A stretch of 5,711 nt of DNA from Rikenellaceae bacterium (GTDB lineage Bacteria > Bacteroidota > Bacteroidia > Bacteroidales > UBA932): contig CAAGGO010000162.1 of assembly GCA_900769385.1 (NCBI GenBank), forward strand, positions 1-5,711, given 5' to 3'. The position numbers and the translations under genes were made by a program. A model generated the notes under the pieces. That model had not been told where the DNA came from, ran no database searches, and was given only the letters and a program-made list of their open reading frames with translations. This document shows positions 1 through 5,711 of the stretch, piece by piece; position 1 is the stretch's first letter; the number at the start of each line of letters is the position of its first letter.

Positions 1-28
1 GGAGTTCAGACGTGTGCTCTTCCGATCT
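1..28. other. Illumina adapter remnant (left end, not genomic)
   Basis: The first 28 bases match the 3' part of the Illumina multiplexing read-2 adapter and end in the familiar GCTCTTCCGATCT. They are not genomic. The real insert begins at about base 29. The adapter's last T joined to insert bases 29-30 makes an apparent in-frame TAG at 28-30, a junction artefact and not a real stop upstream of the first gene. Confidence 0.97.
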
Positions 29-30
29 AG

Positions 31-639
31 AAAACAGAGGCCAGCAACAAGGCAAAACTTCTTAAATATGAGAGGGAGTTGGGTACCCTAAGATCAATAA
101 TGAGGGGTTACATCAAACAGATTGACTCCCTTAACACCCTCAACATCGAATTGCGTGAGGCTGCAGCAGTTGCAAAACGTGAGGCCAAGAAGAGCAAGAC
201 CCAGTACGAGAACCTTAAATCAACTACTGAGCAGTTGGGCAAACAGGTTGAGTTGGGCCAGGTAGTAAAAGGAAGGGGTATGACCGTTATTGGAATCAAT
301 GCAAGCGGCAAGGAGACCGACCGCAGCAGCAGAGTTGCAAAACTTAAGGCGTGCATCAACCTTGTAGAGAATACAATTGCAAAGAAAGGGCCAAGAATGG
401 TTTACTTGAGAGTAAAAGGCCCTGATGGAATCCTTATGACCCAGAACCCTATGCAGATGTTCCAGGTGGCAGGAGAGGAGATGATCTATTCAGCTTCAAG
501 AGAGGTGGACTATCAGGGTTCAGAGGTTGAAATCTGTATCTACTTTGATTACGCTCAGCAGTTTACAAAAGGTGTATACAGCGTAGAGGCATACACTGTA
601 GAGGGTAAACTTGGAACAGCAGACTTGTTGTTGAAATAA
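31..639 (+). CDS. 5'-truncated coiled-coil protein of unknown function
   Basis: This is the C-terminal 202 residues of a larger protein; the beginning is lost at the adapter junction. The frame is open from base 31, so a TTG at 79 is an internal leucine codon and not a start. Residues about 1-80 are rich in Lys, Glu, Gln, Leu and Ala with heptad-like spacing, consistent with a coiled coil. Residues about 85-202 look like a compact beta-rich domain: a segment around VYLRVKGPDG, then IYSASREVDYQGSEVEICIYF, then a GVYSVEAYTVEGKLG stretch near the end. From memory this resembles uncharacterised Bacteroidales proteins that have an N-terminal membrane anchor, a long coiled coil and a C-terminal beta domain, sometimes labelled SMC-like by annotation pipelines. 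Any anchor would lie in the missing part. It ends in TAA 6 nt before hemW in the same frame, suggesting one transcript. Function unknown; I do not assign one. Confidence 0.85.
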   Translation, partial: KTEASNKAKLLKYERELGTLRSIMRGYIKQIDSLNTLNIELREAAAVAKREAKKSKTQYENLKSTTEQLGKQVELGQVVKGRGMTVIGINASGKETDRSSRVAKLKACINLVENTIAKKGPRMVYLRVKGPDGILMTQNPMQMFQVAGEEMIYSASREVDYQGSEVEICIYFDYAQQFTKGVYSVEAYTVEGKLGTADLLLK

Positions 640-645
640 TACAAA

Positions 646-1842
646 GTGGCAGGCATTTACGTACATATCCCTTTCTGCGGGCAGTTCTGCACCTATTGCA
701 ATTTCTACTCGGTAAAGGGCAAGGGGTACAGGGAAAAGTATATCAATGCATTGCACAATGAAATAGAGAGCCGGAAAGGTTTCTTTAAAAATACAGGAGT
801 TTCTCCCCAAACAATATATTTTGGGGGAGGAACTCCTTCCGTTTTTCCCGCTGCCCAACTTGGCCAGGTACTGGAACATATCATTGAAGCATATGAAGTG
901 TCTCCGGTTGAGGTCTCTCTGGAGGTGAATCCCAATGACATAACTCCCCAATACGCCACCGGTTTGCGCCAGGCGGGTTTCAACAGGGCAAGTATGGGAA
1001 TCCAGTCTTTTGTGGATGAGCATCTGCAATGGATGAACCGCCGCCATAAGGCCCAGGAGGGTATTGATGCATACCGTCATCTGAGGAATGCCGGATTTGA
1101 AAACATCAGCCTTGACCTCATTTTCGGCTACAGCGGTCTTACCCCTGAACTCTGGGAATACAACCTTTCCCAAATGGTTGACCTTTTCCCCGAGCACATT
1201 TCTGCATACCAGATGAGCATTGAGCCGGGGAGTGCCCTTGGCAAAATGTATGAAAAAGGGGAGTATGACCTTCCTCCAGACAGTTTATGCTACCAGCAGT
1301 ACTCTTTCCTCCAGCAATACCTTTCATCCAAAGGGTATGTGCAATATGAGGTTTCCAATTTTGCCAGGAGAAAGGAGGACTCGGATGATATTGTAAAATC
1401 AATCCACAACAGTTCCTACTGGACCAAAGAACCATATCTTGGCCTTGGCCCGGCAGCACACTCCTATAACGGGAAAATCAGGAGCTGGAACCGCTCCAGT
1501 GTTACAAAATACTGCAGGCATTACCTTCAGGAAAATGCAGACAGCCAATCAGTTTTATGTAATGCGCAACAGGAGCTTGCAGGAGCAATTGTTCCATCTG
1601 AGGTTGGAGGATATGAGGAGCTTGGAGCCAGGGATATCTTCAATGAAACCGTTATGCTTGGACTCAGACGTGTTGAGGGTATAGATTTGGAATTGCTTGA
1701 TCCGGTTTTGTTGAGGGAGGTAAAGGGGGATATTGCCCGTCACTGCAGAATGGGGAATCTGGTAATGGCGGGAAGCAAAATAAGAATCCCGTATGAGCAC
1801 CTGTTTGTTTCAGACGGGATAATAAGGGATCTGTTCGTTTAG
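646..1842 (+). CDS. hemW: Radical SAM heme chaperone HemW
   Basis: A cytoplasmic 398-residue protein of the HemN/HemW family, close to the usual 375-400 residues. HemW binds heme and a 4Fe-4S cluster and is thought to pass heme to respiratory enzymes; it is often misannotated as coproporphyrinogen III oxidase. The radical-SAM cluster motif is Cys11-X3-Cys15-X2-Cys18 followed by X-Phe20, the HemW form; true HemN has a fourth cysteine there. Other marks are GGGTPS (60-65, SAM binding), LEVNP (92-96), SMGIQSF (116-122), SLDLIFG (155-161) and the HemW signature HNSSYW (254-259), with the HemW C-terminal domain from about 325 on. The GTG start gives the expected MAGIYVHIPFC opening; the next Met (117) lies past the cysteine motif, so it cannot be the start. 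No clear Shine-Dalgarno site or promoter is seen in the 6-nt gap, so translation is probably coupled to the upstream gene. The stop overlaps the convergent topB stop. Confidence 0.96.
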   Translation: MAGIYVHIPFCGQFCTYCNFYSVKGKGYREKYINALHNEIESRKGFFKNTGVSPQTIYFGGGTPSVFPAAQLGQVLEHIIEAYEVSPVEVSLEVNPNDITPQYATGLRQAGFNRASMGIQSFVDEHLQWMNRRHKAQEGIDAYRHLRNAGFENISLDLIFGYSGLTPELWEYNLSQMVDLFPEHISAYQMSIEPGSALGKMYEKGEYDLPPDSLCYQQYSFLQQYLSSKGYVQYEVSNFARRKEDSDDIVKSIHNSSYWTKEPYLGLGPAAHSYNGKIRSWNRSSVTKYCRHYLQENADSQSVLCNAQQELAGAIVPSEVGGYEELGARDIFNETVMLGLRRVEGIDLELLDPVLLREVKGDIARHCRMGNLVMAGSKIRIPYEHLFVSDGIIRDLFV

Positions 1843-3659
1843 TTGCCTTCCAGTTTTCTTCTGTTGGTATTGTCCCTGCGCACTGTGGTTACAATCTCCG
1901 TAACCATATCTTTCAGCTCATGCAGAAACTGTGAAGCCTGATAGTTTCTTTTCTCAATCTCTCTAAGTTTTTTCTCCCATATACCTGTAAGCTGGGCAGA
2001 TTTAAGCAGCTCTTCCTTTATGAGTGAAATCAGTTCAATTCCGGTTTGGGTAGGGTGGAGGTTTTTCCTCTCCTTGCGGATATATTCACGTTTGAAAAGG
2101 GTTCCAATAATGGCTGCTCTGGTGGAAGGGCGTCCTATACCGTTCTCTTTAAGGGCATCTCTCAGCTCTTCATCATCAACCAATTTCCCTGCTGTTTCCA
2201 TTGCCCTCAGAAGGGTTGCCTCCGTGTAGGGTTTTGGTGGCTGGGTGTGTTTTTCTGCCAGTTCCGGTTTGTGTGGCCCGCTCTCTCCCTTTTCAAATGC
2301 GGGAAGGGTCTTTTCCTGCTCTCCCTCTTTCTCCTCATCTGCACCTTGCGGGTTATGCTCCTGATTGGCTTTGTCGGAGACAAAAACTGCTCTCCATCCC
2401 TGCTCCAGAATCTGTTTTCCGGATGCCTTGAATTCTACGGATGCCACTTTTCCCAGGACAGTAGTTGTAGAGATTTTGCTGTCGGGATAAAAAATTGCAA
2501 TAAATCTGCGGGCAACAAGGTCAAATACTTTCCTCTCCATATCCGAAAGGTTCTGCGGATGCACTCCGGTTGGGATAATGGCGTGGTGGTCCGTAACTTT
2601 TGATGAGTCAAACACTTTCTTGCTTTTTGGGAGTTTCTTGCCTCTCAACGGTTGCAGAAGGTGTGCGTAATCAGTGAGACCGTTGAGGATTCCTGCACAT
2701 TTGGGGAAGAGGTCATCACTCAGGTAGGTGGTGTCTACCCTTGGGTATGTGGTAATCTTCTTTTCGTACAGAGATTGTATTGTCTGAAGGGTGTCCTCTG
2801 CCGAGAATGCAAACTTCTTGTTGCACTCCACCTGCAGTGATGTAAGGTCAAACAGCCTTGGGGCATATTCTGTTCCCTTCTTGTGGGTAACATCAGTTAC
2901 GGTAAAGTCATTTCCTGTAATGCTCTGCAGGAACTGTTCACCCTCCTCTTTGGTTGTGAATTTTCCTTTTGTGGCAGAGAATGCCGTCTCTCTGTAGATG
3001 GTTTTCAGCTCCCAGTATGTTTGGGGAACAAAATTCTCAATCTCCAGATGGCGGTTTACAATAAGGGCCAATGTAGGGGTCTGTACCCTTCCAATGGAAA
3101 GTACCTGGCGGTTCATTCCGTATTTGAGGGTGTAGAGTCTGGTGGCATTCATGCCAAGGAGCCAGTCTCCAATTGCGCGGGCAAGACCTGCTTCATAAAG
3201 GGGCTGGAACTCTGCTTCATCCTTAAGGTTGTTGAATCCCTCTTTGATGGCCTCCTCTGTAAGGGATGAGATCCACAGCCGTTTTACCGGGCATTTGGCT
3301 CCAGCTTTCTGCATTACCCAGCGCTGTATGAGCTCTCCCTCCTGGCCGGCATCACCGCAGTTTATTATCATTTCTGCGTTCTGCATCAATGATTCTATTG
3401 TCTTGAACTGCTTCCGGTATGTGGCGTTCTCAATCAGCTTTATGCCAAAGCGGGGAGGTATCATAGGGAGTTTGTATATGTCCCACCCTTTCCATTGCGG
3501 GGTGTAGTCGTGCGGTTCCTTAAGGGTACACAAATGTCCGAATGTCCAGGTTACCTGGTATCCGTTTCCCTCAATATATCCGTCCCTTTTGGTTGTTGCC
3601 CCCAACACCTGCGCTATGTCTCTTGCCACTGAAGGCTTCTCCGCTATACAAACTATCAT
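1839..3659 (-). CDS. topB: DNA topoisomerase III (type IA)
   Basis: A type IA topoisomerase of 606 residues that relaxes and decatenates DNA through a transient 5'-phosphotyrosine single-strand break. The TOPRIM domain starts at once (IAEKPSVA, catalytic Glu7) and includes CGDAGQEGEL, where Asp103 and Glu107 are kept but the second Asp of the usual DxDxE is Gly105. The active-site Tyr305 lies in ITTYPRVDTTYL. Also typical are SIGRVQTPTLALIV (188-201), HHAIIPTG (358-365) and KENGIGRPSTRAAI (504-517). A charged Glu/Lys-rich segment lies at about 430-466. I chose the ATG at 3659, which gives MIVCIAEKPSV; a TTG seven codons upstream (3680) also keeps the frame open but would fall inside the likely promoter. 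The protein stops after NTNRRKLEGN without the cysteine-rich C-terminal domain I recall in Bacteroides homologues. It is alone in its transcript, downstream of the frr terminator. Confidence 0.96.
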   Translation of the reverse strand: MIVCIAEKPSVARDIAQVLGATTKRDGYIEGNGYQVTWTFGHLCTLKEPHDYTPQWKGWDIYKLPMIPPRFGIKLIENATYRKQFKTIESLMQNAEMIINCGDAGQEGELIQRWVMQKAGAKCPVKRLWISSLTEEAIKEGFNNLKDEAEFQPLYEAGLARAIGDWLLGMNATRLYTLKYGMNRQVLSIGRVQTPTLALIVNRHLEIENFVPQTYWELKTIYRETAFSATKGKFTTKEEGEQFLQSITGNDFTVTDVTHKKGTEYAPRLFDLTSLQVECNKKFAFSAEDTLQTIQSLYEKKITTYPRVDTTYLSDDLFPKCAGILNGLTDYAHLLQPLRGKKLPKSKKVFDSSKVTDHHAIIPTGVHPQNLSDMERKVFDLVARRFIAIFYPDSKISTTTVLGKVASVEFKASGKQILEQGWRAVFVSDKANQEHNPQGADEEKEGEQEKTLPAFEKGESGPHKPELAEKHTQPPKPYTEATLLRAMETAGKLVDDEELRDALKENGIGRPSTRAAIIGTLFKREYIRKERKNLHPTQTGIELISLIKEELLKSAQLTGIWEKKLREIEKRNYQASQFLHELKDMVTEIVTTVRRDNTNRRKLEGN

Positions 3660-3677
3660 CTTTGAAAAATATTGGTG

Positions 3678-3685
3678 CAAAAATA
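3678..3685 (-). promoter_or_regulatory. Putative topB promoter, Bacteroidota -7 box
   Basis: Read on the minus strand the bases are TATTTTTG, an exact match to the Bacteroidota -7 consensus TAnnTTTG. It lies about 18 nt before the topB ATG at 3659, so the mRNA leader would be only about 12 nt. I see no good -33 TTTG box at the usual 19-21 nt spacing, which lowers confidence. The location fits, since topB needs its own promoter after the terminator at 3721-3746. Confidence 0.4.
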
Positions 3686-3720
3686 CAAAAAACGGTGGGG
3701 ACTTGTGGTAGATGCAATGA

Positions 3721-3746
3721 AAAAAGCCGGTTGATGCCGGCTTTTT
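3721..3746 (-). terminator. Rho-independent terminator of the pyrH-frr operon
   Basis: A perfect 10-bp inverted repeat: AAAAAGCCGG at 3721-3730, loop TTGATG, then CCGGCTTTTT at 3737-3746. On the minus strand it forms a GC-core hairpin followed by six T residues (3725-3720), beginning about 25 nt after the frr stop codon. The A-tract and T-tract make it symmetrical, so it could work in both directions, but no plus-strand gene ends here. Confidence 0.92.
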
Positions 3747-3771
3747 ATTGGTATGCAGTGTTGCCTTTTGC

Positions 3772-4338
3772 TTACACTGTCATAATCTCTTTCTCTTTTG
3801 CTGAGATGATTTCATCAATCTTCTTGTTGAAAGCATCAGTCTCTTTCTGGATAGTAGCCTCTGCATCTTTGCAAACATCCTCAGGAAGACCTTCTTTCTG
3901 GAATTTCTTGTGGGCGTCAATAACATCTCTACGGGCATTTCTTACGCTTACTTTTGCAGTCTCGCCCTCAGTTTTAGCCTGTTTTACAAGCTCCTTTCTG
4001 CGATCCTCTGTAAGTGCAGGGATGTTGATTCTGATCTGCTCACCGTTGTTTGCAGGGGTGAAACCCAAGTTTGCATCAAGAATTGCTTTCTCAATGGCAG
4101 GGATAAGCTTTTTCTCCCAAGGCTGGATAATGATGGTTTTTGCATCAGGAGTGGTAACGCTTGAAACCTGTGGAAGCGGTGTTGCTGAACCGTAGTAGTC
4201 TACCAATACAGAGTTGAATACTGCAGGGTTAGCCTTGCCTGCTCTAAGATTTCTCAATTCCTCTTCCAAGTGCGCAACAGCTTTGTTCATTTTCTCTTTT
4301 GCATGCGCAATACAATCTTTAGAAACGCTTATTTCCAT
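3772..4338 (-). CDS. frr: Ribosome recycling factor
   Basis: A cytoplasmic protein of 188 residues (family about 185 residues). Together with EF-G it splits the post-termination 70S complex so that ribosomes can be reused. The N-terminal helix region (1-30) leads into NLRAGKANP (30-38), the counterpart of the conserved LRTGRA(S/N)P hinge segment. The beta-rich domain II follows (about 31-105), with [17 protein letters not shown] (59-75) and [21 protein letters not shown] (99-119), and then the long C-terminal helix with [10 protein letters not shown] (130-139). The start is ATG, preceded by an A-rich sequence ending in AAAG (minus strand) in place of a strong Shine-Dalgarno site. It starts 17 nt after the pyrH stop, so the two are co-transcribed. 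This pyrH-frr pairing is widespread in bacteria. The stop is followed by a strong hairpin terminator. Confidence 0.98.
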   Translation of the reverse strand: MEISVSKDCIAHAKEKMNKAVAHLEEELRNLRAGKANPAVFNSVLVDYYGSATPLPQVSSVTTPDAKTIIIQPWEKKLIPAIEKAILDANLGFTPANNGEQIRINIPALTEDRRKELVKQAKTEGETAKVSVRNARRDVIDAHKKFQKEGLPEDVCKDAEATIQKETDAFNKKIDEIISAKEKEIMTV

Positions 4339-4355
4339 ATCTTTAAGTTTTGAAA

Positions 4356-5069
4356 TTACTGTTTGTTTGAAACGGTTGTACCTACATTGCCGCCCTGCAT
4401 CAACTCGTACAGGTTGTTTACCTTGTTCATGTCAAATACAATGATAGGCATATTGTTTTCCTTGCACAATGCAAAAGCAGTCTGGTCCATAATTCTGAGG
4501 TTGTCTGCAAGTGCCTTGTCAAATGTAAGGGTTTCGTATTTTGTTGCTGTAGGGTCTTTCTCAGGGTCAGCTGTGTATACACCGTCTACTCTGGTACCTT
4601 TAAGCAGTGCATCTGCCTCAATTTCGCAAGCTCTCAGGGCAGAAGCTGAGTCAGTTGTAAAGAAAGGGTTTCCTGTACCGCCAGCAATGATTGCCACACC
4701 GCCACCCTCCATAACCTCAACAGCTTTCTCTTTTGCATAGTATCTTGCCATTGGCTCCATAGGGGTTGAAGTGAAAACCTCAGCCTCAATACCCTCTGAC
4801 TTGATGCTCATTGAAAGACCTATACTGTTGATTACTGTTGCAAGCATGCCCATCTGGTCTCCTTTAACACGGCTGAAGCCTTTGCCAACGCCGGTTACAC
4901 CTCTGAAGATGTTGCCACCTCCAATAACTATTGCAATCTGCACTCCGCTGGCAGCAACTTTGGCAATCTCTTTGGCATACTGGGTCATCATGTTCACATC
5001 AAGACCAGCACCTTTTTCTCCGCCAAGGCTTTCGCCGCTCAGCTTCAGCAATATTCTCTTGTATTTCAT
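4356..5069 (-). CDS. pyrH: UMP kinase (uridylate kinase)
   Basis: A protein of 237 residues of the amino-acid-kinase fold that converts UMP plus ATP to UDP in pyrimidine nucleotide synthesis; bacterial forms are hexamers controlled by GTP and UTP. Visible motifs in order: LLKLSGESL (7-15, phosphate binding), IGGGNIFRG (49-57), [13 protein letters not shown] (70-82, UMP-site Asp71), [15 protein letters not shown] (128-142) and [17 protein letters not shown] (157-173). I chose the ATG at 5069, which gives [13 protein letters not shown]; the frame stays open 19 codons upstream to a TTG, but that stretch has no family similarity and lies in the leader hairpin. An AAAAGG sits just one base from the ATG, too close for a normal ribosome binding site. 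First gene of the pyrH-frr operon, divergent from sdhC. Confidence 0.98.
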   Translation of the reverse strand: MKYKRILLKLSGESLGGEKGAGLDVNMMTQYAKEIAKVAASGVQIAIVIGGGNIFRGVTGVGKGFSRVKGDQMGMLATVINSIGLSMSIKSEGIEAEVFTSTPMEPMARYYAKEKAVEVMEGGGVAIIAGGTGNPFFTTDSASALRACEIEADALLKGTRVDGVYTADPEKDPTATKYETLTFDKALADNLRIMDQTAFALCKENNMPIIVFDMNKVNNLYELMQGGNVGTTVSNKQ

Positions 5070-5088
5070 ACCTTTTAAAATATACCGC

Positions 5089-5133
5089 AGGCCGTTGGTA
5101 TAACAACTGTCGGGAAGCTGTACCAAAAGGCCT
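5089..5133 (-). promoter_or_regulatory. Imperfect inverted repeat in the pyrH 5' leader
   Basis: On the minus strand AGGCC (5133-5129) pairs with GGCCT (5093-5089), and TTGGTA (5126-5121) pairs with TACCAA (5100-5095). The two helices are separated by a small internal loop of two bases against one. The apical region of 20 nt could add a weak AGCU/AGUU helix. In the pyrH mRNA this hairpin would end about 19 nt before the start codon. The tract after it is A/U-rich but not a clean U-run, so it does not look like a standard terminator. The pairing is read directly; a regulatory role is inference, and no known riboswitch class was recognised. Confidence 0.5.
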
Positions 5134-5167
5134 TCAAGTGTAAATAAACTTTAAAATTATTGTAAAA

Positions 5168-5198
5168 CAAAAGTAGCCAAAGATTATGAAAATTGCAA
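5168..5198 (-). promoter_or_regulatory. Putative pyrH-frr promoter
   Basis: The minus strand reads TACTTTTG at 5175-5168, an exact match to the Bacteroidota -7 consensus TAnnTTTG. It is preceded, with 20 nt between, by TTG at 5198-5196 as a partial -33 box (consensus TTTG). Transcription would begin near 5160, giving a leader of about 90 nt that contains the inverted repeat at 5089-5133. Confidence 0.6.
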
Positions 5199-5215
5199 CT
5201 AAGAGTTTATCTTTG
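5185..5215 (+). promoter_or_regulatory. Putative sdhC (succinate dehydrogenase operon) promoter
   Basis: TATCTTTG at 5208-5215 matches the Bacteroidota -7 consensus TAnnTTTG. It is preceded, with 19 nt between, by TATG at 5185-5188, a one-mismatch -33 TTTG box. Transcription would start near 5222 and give a 5' leader of about 54 nt before the ATG at 5276. The -33 side overlaps the divergent pyrH promoter. Confidence 0.6.
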
Positions 5216-5275
5216 TATTCCGAACACACTTAATACATTAAAACTAAAGAATTATTTTTAATACAAACATTTGAT

Positions 5276-5690
5276 ATGGCTAATATCTTTACATCTTCAA
5301 TTGGAAAGAAACTGATCATGAGTGTCAGCGGTCTTTTCCTTATTGTCTTCATGTGCGTTCATGCGTTTGTAAACGGTTTGTCTCTTATCAGTGCTGAGGC
5401 ATTCAACGCAGGTTGCGAGTTCATGGCTTTGCCAGTAATCTCGGTTATGGTTCCTGTTCTTGCAGCAGGTTTTGTAGTGCACATCGTTTATGCATTTGTT
5501 CTGAACTGCATGAACTACAAGGCTAGAGGTACCCAAAGATATGCCGTACCTAACAAGGCACAGACTGATGACTGGGCTTCAAAGAACATGTTGGTTCTTG
5601 GAATCATCGTTCTTGGTGTTCTAGGTTTCCACCTTACACATTTCTGGGCTAAGATGCAGCTTCCTATGTTCCTTGGCCAGGAGTACACCC
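5276..5690 (+). CDS. sdhC: Succinate dehydrogenase/fumarate reductase cytochrome b subunit (3'-truncated)
   Basis: The first 138 residues of the membrane anchor of a succinate:quinone oxidoreductase (complex II), Bacteroidota type. The full protein is typically about 220-230 residues with five membrane helices and two b hemes, and passes electrons between quinone and the flavoprotein/iron-sulfur subunits. Three hydrophobic segments are seen: about 13-37, 52-76 and 104-124. Candidate axial heme ligands are His29 (CVHAF), His69 (VVHIVYAF) and His119 or His122 (GFHLTHFW); a fourth would lie beyond the cut. KARGTQRYAV (82-91) and WASKNMLVLGI (100-110) are family-typical. The ATG gives MANIFTSSIGKKLIMSVSG, matching the family N-terminus. 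No strong Shine-Dalgarno site; the leader is A/T-rich. The frame continues into adapter sequence, so any residues after Thr138 are artificial. sdhA and sdhB would be expected downstream, outside this window. Confidence 0.93.
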
Positions 5691-5711
5691 AGATCGGAAG
5701 AGCGTCGTGTA
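5691..5711. other. Illumina adapter remnant (right end, not genomic)
   Basis: The last 21 bases start AGATCGGAAGAGC and continue as the reverse complement of the Illumina read-1 adapter. They are not genomic. The open frame of sdhC runs through them by chance, so a gene caller would add about seven false residues to a partial SdhC. Confidence 0.97.

Noticed and set aside
79..639. A 186-residue protein starting at TTG 79
   Set aside because: The reading frame is open and coiled-coil-like back to base 31, and the only upstream stop (28-30) is made by the adapter junction. The gene is 5'-truncated, not newly started at 79.
520..1197. Minus-strand open frame of 225 codons opposite hemW
   Set aside because: It lies antisense to strongly conserved HemW motifs, its translation has no recognisable domain, and it spans the end of the upstream gene as well.
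2046..2603. Plus-strand open frame of 185 codons opposite topB, Cys/Phe-rich
   Set aside because: It is a shadow of topB; the composition reflects the complement of Lys/Glu/Gln codons and shows no domain.
3542..4195. Plus-strand open frame of 217 codons, hydrophobic, across the topB-frr junction
   Set aside because: It is antisense to the topB N-terminus and to frr, and crosses the terminator. The hydrophobic composition is what the complement of Lys/Glu-rich coding sequence produces, not evidence of a membrane protein.
5070..5126. N-terminal extension of pyrH to a TTG at 5126
   Set aside because: The 19 extra residues resemble no UMP kinase N-terminus and coincide with the leader inverted repeat; the ATG at 5069 gives the canonical start.
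5297..5536. Minus-strand 79-codon open frame opposite sdhC
   Set aside because: The plus strand encodes a clear cytochrome b with heme-ligand histidines; the antisense translation shows no family pattern.
1..5711. A novel defence, mobile or biosynthetic system
   Set aside because: Both strands were read for direct repeats, terminal inverted repeats, transposase or integrase motifs, and toxin-antitoxin-like small gene pairs. Every substantial open stretch is explained by core genes.

Overview
The window is a fragment of a bacterial housekeeping region, almost certainly from a member of the Bacteroidota and most likely the order Bacteroidales. Three things point there. The DNA topoisomerase III has the Bacteroides-type sequence, with an unusual Asp-Ala-Gly-Gln-Glu-Gly-Glu TOPRIM motif. 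The succinate dehydrogenase/fumarate reductase cytochrome b is the Bacteroides kind. The promoters visible match the Bacteroidota -7 consensus TAnnTTTG, and clear Shine-Dalgarno sites are absent. I cannot name a genus. The first 28 and last 21 bases are Illumina adapter sequence, so the genuine insert is about 29-5690 and the genes at both ends are cut.

Layout. At 31-639 (+) is the 3' part of a gene for an unnamed coiled-coil protein. It is followed after 6 nt, in the same frame, by hemW (646-1842, +), a radical-SAM heme chaperone with a GTG start. hemW converges on topB (1839-3659, -), and their stop codons overlap by 4 bp. A strong hairpin terminator (3721-3746) separates topB from the pyrH-frr operon (3772-5069, -), which encodes UMP kinase and ribosome recycling factor. 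A roughly 200-nt divergent intergenic region follows. It carries back-to-back Bacteroidota-type promoters and an imperfect inverted repeat in the pyrH leader. Last comes sdhC (5276-5690, +), the start of the membrane cytochrome b gene of a succinate:quinone oxidoreductase, cut by the window end.

How the genes work together. pyrH and frr are a common core-growth pair (pyrimidine nucleotide supply and ribosome recycling). topB handles DNA decatenation and repair. hemW and sdhC may be linked functionally, because HemW-type proteins deliver heme to respiratory membrane enzymes and SdhC is a b-heme protein, but nothing in the sequence shows that they are co-regulated. I found no CRISPR array, mobile element, tRNA/rRNA, toxin-antitoxin pair or defence system, and no new multi-gene system. 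The points most worth a second look are the adapter ends, the pyrH leader structure, the shortened topoisomerase C-terminus and the unnamed coiled-coil gene.
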